Source of the DNA: Parietichytrium sp. I65-24A
Lineage: Eukaryota; Sar; Bigyra; Thraustochytrida; Thraustochytriidae
DNA: 64,000 nucleotides
Direction: 5' to 3'
Assembly: GCA_012862575.1 (NCBI GenBank)
Contig: BLSF01000048.1
Coordinates: 5,797 to 69,796 of the forward strand
Made by a program: the position numbers and the translations under genes. The notes under the pieces are model-generated. The model was not told where the DNA came from. It did not search any database and saw only the letters and a program-made list of their open reading frames with translations. This document shows, one piece after another, positions 28,958 through 40,115 of this stretch. Position 1 is the first letter of the stretch, and each line of letters starts with the position of its first letter.

Positions 28958-31900
28958 ATGGCGCGCAGTAGCAGGAGCAGTAGCGACGGCAGCAGCGACG
29001 GCAGCAGCAGCGACACGGGATCCGCCAGCGACGCAGCCAGCGACGCAGGCGACAGTAACGCAGGGGCCCACGTCGACGCGGGCCTCCAGGCGCCGGAGAC
29101 GCACGTGGACGAGGACGCCTCCTCCGTCTCCTCGGGCGCAAGCTCGTCGGATCCGGAGGAACGTTCCGCGAGCGGCAGCGGCAGCGGCAGCGAGGACGAG
29201 GACGACGAAGACGAGGAGCAGGAGGAGAACCGGGAGCAGGAGAACCAAGCCCAGCACGCCGCGGGTTCTTCGTCCTCTGAGGATGACGATGATGAGGAGG
29301 AGGATGTTGAGGAGGATGTAGAAGAGGAGGAGGACCAGGTAGCCGGCGACGGTTCCGAGAACGGTTCCGACGACGGTTCTGACGACGAGGAGGAAGGGGA
29401 GGAAGAAGAGGGGGACCGGGCCGACGAAGAACATTCCGCGCACTCGTCCCAGTCCGGCTCCGAGTCGGGTTCCGAAGAGGAGCAAGAGAACCCGGACGCC
29501 GCAGTTGCCGCCTCCGACGCAGAGGACTCCGCCTCCGACGGCAGTGGCGACGAGAGCGAGGCCAGCGGAAGCGAGCACGGCGACAATGATAACGATAACG
29601 AGGACGATGGCGACGAGGAGGAAGAAGAAGAAGAAGAAGAAGAGGAACAGGAACAGGAGGAAGCAGAAGGATCGGAGGAGGAGGAAGAAGAGGAAGAAGA
29701 GGACTCGGAGCACGAGATCCCGGTGGAACAGGCGGGTTCTGACTCGGGTTCTGACACGGGTTCTGACGCGGCGTCCGAGACGCGCATCCGGGTGGGCAGC
29801 TCCTCCGGTTCCGAGCACTCAAACGACGAGAGCGAGCGGGAGGAGAACAACGAACCAGACGGCACAGCGGCGTTCGCAAAAGAAGAAGAAGAAGAAGAAG
29901 AAGATGATGATGATGATGACGGATCCGAGTCTGACGCTAGTAGCGGGTCGTCTTCGTCGTCCTCCTCGTCCTCCTCCTCGTCGTCGTCCGGTTCTGGAAG
30001 CTCGCGGGAACCGGCGGCGGACGTAGAACTGGGCCACGGCGGGCTCAAGAGGCGCAAGAACCCCGCGAGATCCACGGAGTCCTCCGGTTCCAAAGAACCC
30101 AAGAAGAAGGGCAAGGGCAAGGTAAAGGTAAAGGGTTCCAAAGGCAAAGGTGGCGCGCCGCTGTTCGGGTTCCTGGGCGGCTACAGAGAGCGGATCCTTG
30201 CCCTGCGCAGAACCCTGGGCTCCGGCGATGGGCTAAAGTCCGTGGCGAACGTGCGCAGACAGGTGTTCCGCGTCATCGAGAACGACATCGCGGAGCTGCG
30301 CCGCTGGAGGGCCGGCGCTGCGGCGCCCAACTCGCGCGGCAAGAAGGGCAGCAAAAAGAAGCAGAACAAGGAAAAGTTCCCCCAAGCGGCGAGGATGGCG
30401 CTGGCACGGCTGGCCGGACTTGCGCTGATGGCGTTGGCGGTCTTCGCGACTATGTTCCTCTCAGCCAATACTCTGGTGCTCGCAGGCAAGAGAAAGTCCG
30501 TGGGCAGCACGGAGGAGTTCGCGTATGACGTGCGATGGAGCACGCCGCTGTTGGACGCGGCTTCCGTGCTGGACCTGATCCACATCCACGAGCACAAGAT
30601 TCCGAACGACACTGGGGTCAGCATCAAGAGGCTCCCGGGCCTGGACCCGCCGCAGTACATGAACCTCAAGCCATCCGAGCTCGTTCAAATTCGCCGCCCC
30701 GCTGTGCGGAAAATGCGCCCCGAGGACACGCGAGCGACACGCACGTTTGGGTGCCTGCGAGACGGGTGCCGTGGACTTGCGATTGAGGACCTGTTGGACC
30801 GAGGCTGGCAGATGCGCTTCCGAGCTGCGCAAAAGGGGGACACCTATAAGAGCATCAACTACCGTGTCACCTTTCTGCTTACTGATACGACCCAGCTAAA
30901 TCACATGGAGAAGATTCGACCGGATTTGTACAAGAATATCTATGAGGACTACGAGGGCAAGAGTTATCTCACCGCGTTCCAAGGTGGAGATGCGATCGGT
31001 GGAAACAAAGGACAGCAGCTCAAGGTTAAGGTGAGTCTCCCCTGTTTTGCAGATCATGACATGTGTTGTCGTGGATGAATGGAAGGAGGGGAAGATTGGA
31101 GGGTTTGCTTGGAACAGTTGCAACAGATTTGTTTGTTTTTGGGGTGGTTGGTTTCGTTTTCATTGACATTGACATGGATAATTTCTATTTTTGTTATTCT
31201 TGCTTTCCAGGAATCCTTTGTAAGAAAATTCGGCTGCAAATACAACGACCTGGGCATTTCCCCCATGTCCTACCGTCTCTACAGGGAGGATGAGTGTGCC
31301 GACTTGCAGAATCTGGAAGCCAAGGGCATCACATGGCTGCTCAAGCCTGAAACTGGGTCCCAGGGCCAAGGCATTACGTTCCATTCTGAAGTGCAGAGTG
31401 TGATGAGCAAGGTGCCAAAGTTCTTCCCGTGCAAAAAGCAAGAGTGGAAGCCTACGGAGAGGTATCTTGTGCAGGAGTATCTCGAAAAGCCGCTGCTGCT
31501 GAAAAAGTGCAAGTTTGATGTACGCGTGTACATGTTGATTGCAAGCAGCAATCCTTACCTGGTTTTCTACCACGAGGGATACCTTCGCCGTGCGCTTGCC
31601 GAGTATTCGGCTATGAGCAAGGACCGCAGAGTGTACCTGACAAATACCCATTTCCAGAGTATGAAGAAAGGATTCAAGCTCTCGGACCACATTTGGCCTT
31701 TTGCAATGATGCAGGACCACTTGCGCGAGCACGATAGGACCGGTGCGCACTACGTGGAGACGATGCTCAACCCTTACATCAAGAAGGTTGCGCTGCTCAT
31801 CTTCCAGTCCGCCAGAAAGAAGTTCAAGAAGAGGAAGGGAACCTTCCACATTTTCGGTATTGATTTCATGGTTGACGCCAACTACCATACTTGGTTCATT

Positions 31901-33862
31901 GAGTCCAACGGTTACCCTGGTTTCACCTGGTCCATCAACTTCGACTCCCGTCAAATGGTGGAGGAGTACTTCAACATGGCCCAGCAAGTCCACGAAAACC
32001 CCCACTTCTACACCCTCATGCGGACCGGCGACCGGTATGGCTCGTTCGAAATGATCTTCAATGAGATTGAAGAGGAGCGCACCAAGGTCGTGTACAACCC
32101 TTGCCAGGAATTCAAACACAATCGCGCTTACAGTGCCCCGCTAAAGGTAGCAAATCGCAGGTTCGCAAAGTTCACGGGAAAGACTGGCAAGCTAGACGAT
32201 TTCAAGACGTTCAACAATATTATTCCTGGTTTCGAGTCGATGGCCGGGCACAAAGGTGAGTCCGTCAAAGCACAGATTGACTACTTCAAGGACGGGGGCT
32301 GCAATTCTCGCACGCTCAAGTACATGCCGCCAACCTATCTTCTGTACGACTACGACGACTGCAAAGCGTTTTTCAACGTTCCCCAAAAGGGCAAGTGGCT
32401 TCTCAAGCCTATTCATTCCGTTGGTGGAGAAGGCACCACAATTTACTCCTCAATCGACGATCTGCGCGAGGATTTTGGCGAGTGCGGCAAGTCGCGCAAA
32501 GGCGAGGTGATCGCTCAAAAGTTCATTGAAAAGCGAAACTTGTTCTCCAACAAATGGTACGACATGAAGGTGTTTTACCTCATCGCTACCTCCCGGCCGT
32601 ACATGGTGTTTTACAGAAGGGGATACTTGCGGTCTGCGAAGATTTCCAGCGATGGCAAGGCCCGGACGCCCTCCAGACCCAGGAACGAGGAGCCCGAGGA
32701 AGCTGCCGAGTCTTCACCGTCAGACCCGGAGGATGGAAACTTGGAGAACGAGAGGCCTGCTGACGGCGAAGCGCCAAAACCTAAAATCAAGGAACCGGAG
32801 CTGGACATTTCGGACTCGGACCTTGGTCTGGACGACCTTGACGAAGAGGACACCAGCTCCGGCGCTGGACAAGATGTGTCATCATCTCCTGGCGCTGGAG
32901 ACATCGACTCGTCTATGTCCGGGGGCGGCGATATGGGAGATGGCGGCCAAAACGCCTACAACGAAGAGCAGATTCCGATCCCGTTGGTAACCAATCCTAT
33001 GGGGATGGAAGAACTCGAGGAGTCGTGGGTCCCAGAGGAGATCAACACCGGAGACACGCTTCAGCTCAACGACCACATCGTGAGCTTTGAAGAATTTAGA
33101 GACTCCCAGGCCAAGCTTGACCGCTTTGGCTCGCAGTATTTGAGCTCCATCTTTGACACCTACACAAAGAAGGTGGGAGAACTCCTCTTCAGGGCAGCCC
33201 GTCGTAAGATGCTCAAGGACGTGGGCAACTCTTCGAGGCCCGAAAAGTCTTACATGCTCATCTCGGCAAATTTTTTGATGGACGAGAAGTTTCAAATTTT
33301 CCTGACTGGTCAGCGCACCATCCGGCCTGAGGATGCCTTCCCAAACGTCGATCAGCTCAAGGAGGACAAGGCTGACTTTATGAGCACTCTGGCGGGGCTG
33401 GTCCTGGAGATGAACGATTTTCCACAGGCATTTTCGCGAATGCGCCGCGGAGATAGCTATGGGTCGTGGCGTATGGTGTTTTCGGAGATTGAGGAGAAGC
33501 AGAGGCCGCTTCCCTACGAAGCCTGCGAGGAGTGGAGGCGCAATCTCATGGTGTCCAAAGGTAGCATTTATAAGAACGCCTGGCTACACAACTATGCAGA
33601 AAAGCGCCATGCTGCCAATAAGCGCGAGCTCAACAAGTACATTGAGAAGAAGTGGGAGTCGTGCAAGCATCGCCCTACGCGCGAGATGATGGCCTCCTGT
33701 ATGAGAAATACGATTTCTTACCGCTACAAAATCTATCTTGCGAAGGAGAATGCTCAGTACCAGGACGGCTACGTCGAGATGAGAATCCGCGATCTTTACG
33801 CAAAGTGGGAAGTTGCTCGCAAGGGCGGCGGTGGCGGCGGCGGTGGTGGTGGTGGAGATTAA
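28958..33862 (+). CDS. Giant acidic, membrane-anchored protein with two TTL-like domains
   Basis: Exons 28958-31030 and 31211-33862 (180-bp intron, phase 0) encode 1574 residues. Residues 1 to about 370 are almost only Ser, Asp, Glu and Gly. A Lys-rich stretch follows (about 380-470), then one hydrophobic span at about 480-510, giving a type II topology with the rest on the far side. From about 690 a tubulin-tyrosine-ligase-like ATP-grasp domain is intact at key motifs: TWLLKPETGSQGQGI, VQEYLEKPLLLKKCKFDVR and IFGIDFMVDANYHTWFIE-SNG. From about 1060 a second TTL-like unit starts well (GKWLLKPIHSVGGEGTTIY, NKWYDMKVFYLIATS), is broken by an acidic insert (about 1172-1305), and then lacks the D/E/N metal-binding residues (ANFLMDEKFQIFLTG). 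The C-terminus is a Gly run. Amino-acid ligase activity is inferred for the first domain only. Confidence 0.8.
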
Positions 33863-34237
33863 GCTCTGTGACTTTCAAAAGAACCCAAATGTGTTTCTAC
33901 TGCGCTATTAGATGTTCGTCATTGACAAGTGAAGAAAAAAAAGTTTGTTTTTGCATTATGTACTCAGTCGCCTCCCAGGAGACAGAGTGAAAAAAAACAA
34001 GAGAATTAAAAAGCTGGAGAGTGATGCTTTTGAAAAAGAAAACTCATTGTCAGTCACGGTTTCTTCCCAAAGTCCGATTTGAAAGGATTTCCAAAGATGT
34101 CTTAGGGGTTGGCAAAAAACAAATCATACTCATTTATCATTAATTAGAAAGCGAAAAGCTCTCGTTCTCATTTCTGTTCAGTCTTGTTCAACTCGAGTGC
34201 TCAACTCTGAGAGCCTCGAAAGAATTGATCGCTCAGC
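33863..34237. other. Convergent 3' intergenic region
   Basis: AT-rich non-coding DNA between the TTL gene and the UBXN11-like gene; no gene seen. Confidence 0.4.
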
Positions 34238-35676
34238 TCATACGGACGAGTCGCTGGCAAATCGGGCGTAGACGACCATGTGCGGAAACCAACCACATTC
34301 TTCCATTGTGGAATCGTCATCAGGCTGGCGAGAAGACTCGCCGCGGGTGGACAACGTGAGAGCCAAGCTGCTCCAGTTAGAAAGTGCGCCGCGCATGAGG
34401 CTTTTCACATCCCGCACAAGCTCCATTTTATGCAAATGCAAAACATGACTTTCCTTCTTTTGGCCACCGAGGAGTGTATGGACTCGAAGGCGGCACACTT
34501 CGCCAGGCGGTGAGTTCTTTGCCCTGTCACTGTGGACGTGGACGTCCGGAGAGCTTATAGTGCGGTCTGCGTCTTTGCCCTGTAGCCTCTTCCTCATACT
34601 ATCGCGAGGCCGGATAATTGTCCCGTTTTTGATGACATACTGTGGAACTCGCTTGACCACGTCTTCGACCGTCTCTTTGGGAGCTGATGCGAGATACTCT
34701 TGTTGAGTCTGTTCCCTGTGGTCCTGCACCTCAAAACTTACTCCATCAGGAAACTCCTCCTTAAACTCGCTTGGAAAGTATCCATCCATTACATCGTGCA
34801 AGAAAGAAATGCAACTGTCGTCCCCAAACTTGCGAAGACTGCCATTGCGAATCTTGTTTGATATAATTCTAGAGTCAGTAAAGCCAATAAACAAATAAAT
34901 TTTTCTAGCACAATCAAACTTACCTGAATGCCATCCTTGAAGAGAAACACCGCAAGCGTTCTGCCGTCCTCGGGACGAAGACTGTGGATGGTTGCAAACT
35001 TGCCCTGAGATGACGCTTTTTCCTCTTGGGTGCTCTTTGAGGCGGCGAGGTTGCTTAGTTCCCTGAGGCGCTCCATGACTTCGTCGAGGTCGACATTGAT
35101 CATCATCGATCTCTCCTGAATCAGCTTGCTTAGACTCTTTGGCGGGGCCTCCTCAGACTGGCCAACCCAGGTCAGTCCATAGTCGCGCAAGAACTGCTTC
35201 ATCTCTCGGTTCTCTTTAGCGAGCGCTCTATTTTCTAGGATCAAGTCGCTGAGATGGTCATCGCCAGAAGAGTTTCGCAGCCTCGAATTTTCAGCCTCGA
35301 GTCTCATGAGGTCTTTCTCCATCTCGACAAGCTTCTGCCTTTGCTCCTTCCTCGCCAGTTCCATTTGCGACAGCCTGGACGCCATGGACGTGATCAGATT
35401 GTCGTCTGTTCGCTTTGCGACCAGGCCAGCCGAGTAGTCATTCACATTCAAGGAGGTGTTTCGACTGTGGCTTCGCATTGGCACGGGCTTGGTCTCGATG
35501 GCAAAGCTGCTTTCTATGGACTCCAAGTGCTGATCGATGATCTTCTCCAAGCTGCTGGCGCTGCCAGAGTCTGCATCCGAAGCAACGTCGCCGAGGTCCC
35601 GCTTACTGTCGCCGAGCCCCAACGCAAAAGGATTGTGTGAAAGCTTTCTCCGGCCCACATCGTTCAGCGAAGACAT
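34238..35676 (-). CDS. UBXN11-like SEP/UBX-domain protein, two exons
   Basis: Exon 1 is 35676-34924 and exon 2 is 34852-34238 (71-bp intron, phase 0), giving 455 residues. The splice joins KDGIQ to IRNGSLRKFGDD and restores an SEP domain: FLFKDGIQIRNGSLRKF then FLHDVMDGYFPSEFKEEFPDG, which aligns without gaps to the UBXN11 (socius) SEP. Upstream is a coiled coil (about 95-185, LARKEQRQKLVEMEKDLMRL). At the C-terminus a UBX-like domain (about 370-455) contains CRLRVHTLLGGQKKESHVL and ends in VVYARF. SEP/UBX proteins bind p97/Cdc48; UBXN11 is linked to Rho/Rnd signalling and is common in ciliated or flagellated organisms. The ATG at 35676 is the first in frame after a non-ATG open stretch. Confidence 0.85.
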
Positions 35677-37309
35677 CTTTCCGCGCGCGACCTGCTCCTC
35701 TTTGCTTCTCTTGGGGACGAAGCGCGACGCTCGCAAGGTCTCTGGATCGCAAGCTGCGGCAGTGGGCGGACGGATGGACGGATGGACGGATGGCAGGATG
35801 GAGCGAGCAATAGAATGGCCTGGTCTATCACGCGAGCCAAGAAAGCTTTGGCCCAATGAAAGTGATGCTTTTGAGTCACTCGCCAGCGCGCCTAGGAGGT
35901 GCCAGCTCCATTGATGGGCCAATACCACTCAAGTGCCTTATTCTTTCCATGGAACAGGCTCAATCAGAACTCACAAGTCACAAGTCACAACTCAGCAGTC
36001 AAAAAGACTCCAGAACTGATGACAGGCGTCCTTATCCCACTCTCTGGCATTGCAATCGCATTCCGAAGACAATACGACTTGCATCACATGTCGCATCGCA
36101 TCGCATCGCATCGCATTGCATTCGCCGCAATACTTCACTTGGCAAATAGCATAGCTTGCTTCCCACCGAGTGCTCTTGTGCTTCTTCAGCTCAGACATGC
36201 CGCCGCTCAGACACCGAGAACGGATAAATGTATTGAACCCTAACCCATCAGGGCGCTCCAGTAGCTAGGAGCTAGAACGGCCAACTGGTAGTAGCTACTC
36301 TAGTTTAGCTAGATAGTAGCTGTAGCTTGGATGGGCTCATTATGGCTCATTCCTGGATCATTCTCTGTAGTAGTAATAGTTCATCTTGTTGTTGTGGTAA
36401 AAGTCAATGGTCAATGGTCAATGGTCATTCTGTTCTGCCAGCTCTGAGCTCACTGAGTTATGTGGAGAGAGAGAATGGGGCCGCCGATCTATTTGTGTCG
36501 GCTGAGAGATGCAAGAGCGTGTCTTGATAATGGGGATACCTCACACCCTTATTATATTATGATTTAAATGAAAATGGCTTACTTGATCACTAGGTAAGTC
36601 GCATGCCACACACGGTCGTCAGACCAGTTACGCTGCAAGCTACAAGAGGGCGAGGAACGATATAGTGTTCCTTTCGTTCCACCGCTGATTCCTCTTCTTC
36701 GCGCAAGATAAGGACTGGTCTGTTTTAGCTTCGGCAGGTAGAGTCCTCGCGCACCCCCCGCCGGGCATAACGACCGCCTAGAGCCCCAGTAGGAAAGGGA
36801 GAAGGAAAGAGGGAAGAAAGGAAGAACGGAAGAAAGGAAGCCGCGCTCAGTCGCTGCGCCCGTCCCTTCTACATAGCGTCTCTTGCGGACTAGCTAGCTG
36901 TCGCCGAAGAGCATACGTTCTGAGGAGCGACAAAGTGTCTGCGCAATCAGTGCCAAGAACGAAAGGGCTGACTGGCTTTGCGGGAAGAGCAGTCGGTCAG
37001 TCGGTCAGTCGGTTGTTTGGAGGCTTGGATATCTTTTGGGTGTGATACGCTTGTGCACTCAGACGGCCGAAGACTTGGCAGACTTTTGGCAGTGCTTGGA
37101 AATACGTGCTGAGGCTTCATCGGCACACCGCAGCGCGCTGGTGCGACGCCGTTCGAATATCCAAAGTGGCGTTGGTTGGTGGATTGGTTGCGCATTCATC
37201 GCATCCTCATAATCGACATCAACATCAGCATCAAAACTATTCGTGACCTGCATTCTCCCAATTTCGGGGCAAACGAAACACTCCTACTACTCAAAAATAT
37301 TTCGGGGAG
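35677..37309. promoter_or_regulatory. Divergent intergenic region, UBXN11-like / WD40 gene
   Basis: 1.6 kb without a gene. It holds (TCGCA)5 at 36091-36115, an AACCCTAACCC telomere-like word at about 36236, a run of TAGCT words at 36258-36330, TCAATGGTCAATGGTCAATGGTCA at about 36405-36425, GGAAAGGAAGA-type purine repeats at 36790-36840, and CTAGCTAGCT at about 36891. Promoter function is inferred from position only. Confidence 0.45.
36091..36115 (+). repeat. (TCGCA)5 microsatellite
   Basis: Five head-to-tail copies of a 5-bp unit in non-coding DNA. Confidence 0.85.
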
Positions 37310-38551
37310 ATGAATTTCCACGGAAGCACGGGCGGATTCAGCCACAACAACAACAGCAACAACCGCGGCGGCTTCGGCGGCAACCAAAATGGCAACAGCG
37401 GGGGTAATCACAACAGCTACAATAACAACAACGCCGGTGGCGGCGGTTTCAACAGTAACAGTAGGGGCCGGGGCAGTCGCGGGCGTGGACGCGGGCGCGG
37501 CAGAGGCGGCAACCGCGGCGGGTCCCGTAACAGCGGCGGCGGTGGTCTGACGTTCGCGAACAACATCGCGCAGTTCGACGGCGCCGTGGACGCGCATGTG
37601 GTGCCGAACAAGACGGGCATCCAGTGCATGTGCTCGTGGGAAGAGAACTCGACGATTTTTACCGGCGGCGTGGATGGCGCTGTTAAGATGGTGAACGTGA
37701 ACGACGGGTCGCAGACCGAGCAGCCGGAGGGCGAGGAGGTGACCGCTTTGTGCAGATTCGGGACCTGGCTGTTTGTTGGGTACGCGAGCAAGGTGAACGG
37801 CGCGCTGATAGGGTTTGTCAAATCGTACAACTTCGCCAGCTCGCCGCCGGAAATATCCAGCTTGGAGCTCGACGCTAGTTTCCCCGCGGCGCACAACGGC
37901 AGAGTGAACAGTATCGTCGTCGCGGGTGACATGCTCTTCACTGGCGGCGAAGACGGAGCAGCCAGGGGCTGGAAGCTCGATGGCAAGCTGTGGAAGATGA
38001 TCGGGTCCCTGGGAGGCCAGGTCGCTCACAACTGCGCGGTTAGGAAGATGGCGTTTGTGGAGAATGTGCTCATCACCGGGGCCCAAAACGGGGAAATCAA
38101 GCAGTGGGACATGGCTGGCCAGCAGCAGTCGCAAATTCAGGCACACAAAGACATGATCACCGGCATCTGCGCATGGGGCGGAGGCGGCCGCTCTGTCCTT
38201 CTCACCTGCTCCAGTGATACCGACATTAAGGTGTGGGACTTGCAGGCAGGCAAGGGCATTATTCTTGCTGGAGCTGCGCCAGTCTTTACTTACTCGCCGC
38301 AGGCGCTGAACAGGAGGCCCAAGGTGCTCACTTGCATGACAACCCATGTTTTGGGTAATGGGACTCAAATTTTGATATGCGGGTGCGCAGATGGGTCAAT
38401 TCAGATTCTAGACGTTCCCGACTTTCATGATCTTGGCTTTTTGAGCGGTCACCAGCGTAACCAGCCTATCACAAGTCTTGAAGTCGTGGGCGGCAAACTC
38501 TTCGCTGCTTCTCTGACGGGCAAATTGAGTTCCTTCAATTTTGTCTCCTAA
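37310..38551 (+). CDS. RGG-box WD40-repeat protein
   Basis: A 413-residue single-exon protein. Residues 1-80 are a low-complexity Gly/Asn/Arg region that ends in a strong RGG/RG box (GRGSRGRGRGRGRGGNRGGS), typical of RNA-binding or condensate-forming tails and a target of arginine methylation. Residues about 90-413 form WD40 blades: SWEENSTIFTGGVDGAVKMV, MLFTGGEDGAARGWKLDGK, NVLITGAQNGEIKQWDM, VLLTCSSDTDIKVWDLQAG, QILICGCADGSIQILDV. The blade pattern resembles the plant ZFWD (CCCH zinc finger + WD40) proteins, but no CCCH finger is present; the RGG box takes its place. A role in mRNA binding is inferred. Confidence 0.8.
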   Translation: MNFHGSTGGFSHNNNSNNRGGFGGNQNGNSGGNHNSYNNNNAGGGGFNSNSRGRGSRGRGRGRGRGGNRGGSRNSGGGGLTFANNIAQFDGAVDAHVVPNKTGIQCMCSWEENSTIFTGGVDGAVKMVNVNDGSQTEQPEGEEVTALCRFGTWLFVGYASKVNGALIGFVKSYNFASSPPEISSLELDASFPAAHNGRVNSIVVAGDMLFTGGEDGAARGWKLDGKLWKMIGSLGGQVAHNCAVRKMAFVENVLITGAQNGEIKQWDMAGQQQSQIQAHKDMITGICAWGGGGRSVLLTCSSDTDIKVWDLQAGKGIILAGAAPVFTYSPQALNRRPKVLTCMTTHVLGNGTQILICGCADGSIQILDVPDFHDLGFLSGHQRNQPITSLEVVGGKLFAASLTGKLSSFNFVS

Positions 38552-38587
38552 GTGACGATGTGATAACTTTTGCTCCCAACAACTCCA

Positions 38588-38612
38588 TCTCTCTCTCTCT
38601 CTCTCTCTCTCT
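38588..38612 (+). repeat. (TC)n microsatellite
   Basis: A dinucleotide run just 3' of the WD40 stop codon. Confidence 0.9.
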
Positions 38613-39578
38613 GCATCCGCCCCCAACCCCTAATCCTCTCTTCTTTTCGCTTGACACTTTGTTCTCTTGCGTGTACTACTGCTTTTGAAAACGATTTGTC
38701 GTTTTCAGAACTGTTGGTACATTGGCTCTTGCACCTATTGCACATCGAGCTCAGAGATGTGAGTCTCGTCGCTATTCCGTAGAATCAAGCAAATCTTCGC
38801 ATCGACAAAAACAACAACAAAGATAAATTTATCATTTCCTTTTTCCTTGATTCCGCTCTTTCTATTCTCAACGAAACCAACTGCAAGACGAGTTTGGTTC
38901 CAAAAGTATCTTTGAGTCCAGGCAAGACTAGTAGGCTTACGAGCTTACCACAACCATAATGCTTCCGGTAACCTTTTGCCACAGCACGACGAGCAGCTCG
39001 TTGATCCTTTTGGCCCTAACCTACAAGGTCAGCTTCCCTAGGGCAAGGCCGTTTTGTGGTCTAGAAGGCTCACTTTGACGAGAGGCATCGACTACCCATT
39101 TTAGTACTCATAACTATACTATTCCAATAGTGGTCATGGCTATCGATTACGTTTGAGTCCCCTAAGCTAAGCATGCGTAGCCTCACTCTACTGCATTTCG
39201 AACGAAAACCATAGACGAATCGCCAATGACCAGCAACCACTCAAGACGCTAGGAGAGCCAAACAACTCTACGGCTAGCCCGTCCTACACCCACTACTGCA
39301 TTTATCCTTAACCCTCCACCTACAACCCGCCGTCAAATCCGTACCGCATCACTACCCACTCTGATACCCTTTCACTAAGACCTCCCTCGTAACAACACTA
39401 CCTCCACTCCTATCAGCGTAGCCAACACTAGCGCCACATAGCAGGTAGCCGTACGAGGCGGCGGGATACGAGCGAGGGCAGTCCTAAGCGAAGGCGTAAG
39501 CAGCGCTACTGTGCGAGCGATAGGAGCAGGAGGAAGGGCAGAGGCGCGCGAGAGAGAGAGGGAGACGGGGCGCCAAAT

Positions 39579-39599
39579 AGAGAGAGAGAGAGAGAGAGA
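39579..39599 (+). repeat. (AG)n microsatellite in purine-rich leader
   Basis: Part of a ~130-bp A/G-rich tract that runs to the SOD-like start codon. Confidence 0.9.
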
Positions 39600-39650
39600 T
39601 AGAGAGGGAAAGAAAAGAGGAAAGAGGACAGAGAACAGAGAACAGAGAAA

Positions 39651-40115
39651 ATGGCAAAGTGCGTGTGCAAGCTTTTTAGCGCAGACCGGTCCATCGAAGG
39701 TCTGATAGAGCTGGAGCAGTCGTCCGAGACGTCGCCGACTGTGTTCCGCGGAGAGGTGAGCGGCCTTGCCCCTGGGAAACATGGGTTCGCGATCAATGTG
39801 AGCGGGGATCTTTCAAACTGCCCGACTAGCCTTGGAGCGCATTTTAACCCAACTGGCTCAAATCACGGCGCGCCTTCTGACGCGGTTAGACACGTGGGGT
39901 CCTTGGGAAATATTACCGCAGACGCAGACGGAAAGGCGAAAATCGATATTTCGGACAGCTTGGTGAAGCTGATCGGACCACAGAGCATCATCGGCCGCTC
40001 TGTCTCCGTCACTGCTTCAGAGGATGACTTGGGCAAAGGCGGCCATGAGCAGAGTTTGGTCAACGGAAACAGTGGCCCAGCCGTCGCGTGGGGAGTTGTT
40101 GGCATTCGCATCTAA
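39651..40115 (+). CDS. Cu/Zn-superoxide-dismutase-fold protein lacking the copper site
   Basis: A 154-residue single-exon protein aligning end to end with SOD1: LIELEQSSE, GLAPGKHGFAINVSGDLSNC, AHFNPTGSNHGAP, RHVGSLGNITADADGKA, DDLGKGGHE, NGNSGPAVAWGVVGI. The fold and loops are kept but catalysis should be lost. The Cu ligands equivalent to human His46, His48 and His120 are Ala47, Asn49 and Thr121. The bridging His63 and zinc His71 and His80 are kept (His64, 72, 81), but zinc Asp83 is Ser84. Cys57 is kept while its disulfide partner Cys146 is Trp147, and Arg143 is lost. There is no signal peptide, so it is probably cytosolic. There is no ATX1-like domain, so it is not a full CCS chaperone. 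A scaffold or metal-binding role is speculative. Confidence 0.85.
   Translation: MAKCVCKLFSADRSIEGLIELEQSSETSPTVFRGEVSGLAPGKHGFAINVSGDLSNCPTSLGAHFNPTGSNHGAPSDAVRHVGSLGNITADADGKAKIDISDSLVKLIGPQSIIGRSVSVTASEDDLGKGGHEQSLVNGNSGPAVAWGVVGIRI

Larger units (their letters stand above)
38552..39650. other. Intergenic, WD40 gene to SOD-like gene, with switch in strand composition
   Basis: 1.1 kb without a gene. (TC)n lies at 38588-38612. At about 39280-39420 the plus strand is very poor in G (C/A/T-rich). From about 39520 to the next start codon it becomes almost pure A/G, with (AG)n at 39579-39599 and repeated ACAGAGA. The purine tract is probably the 5' UTR of the SOD-like gene. Confidence 0.5.

Noticed and set aside
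28586-30147. Long minus-strand and plus-strand alternative frames over the acidic region (Ser-rich, Leu/Phe/Val-rich and Arg-rich)
   Set aside because: GAG/GAC/AGC-rich repeats give stop-free shadows in other frames. Only the acidic frame continues into the membrane span and TTL domain.
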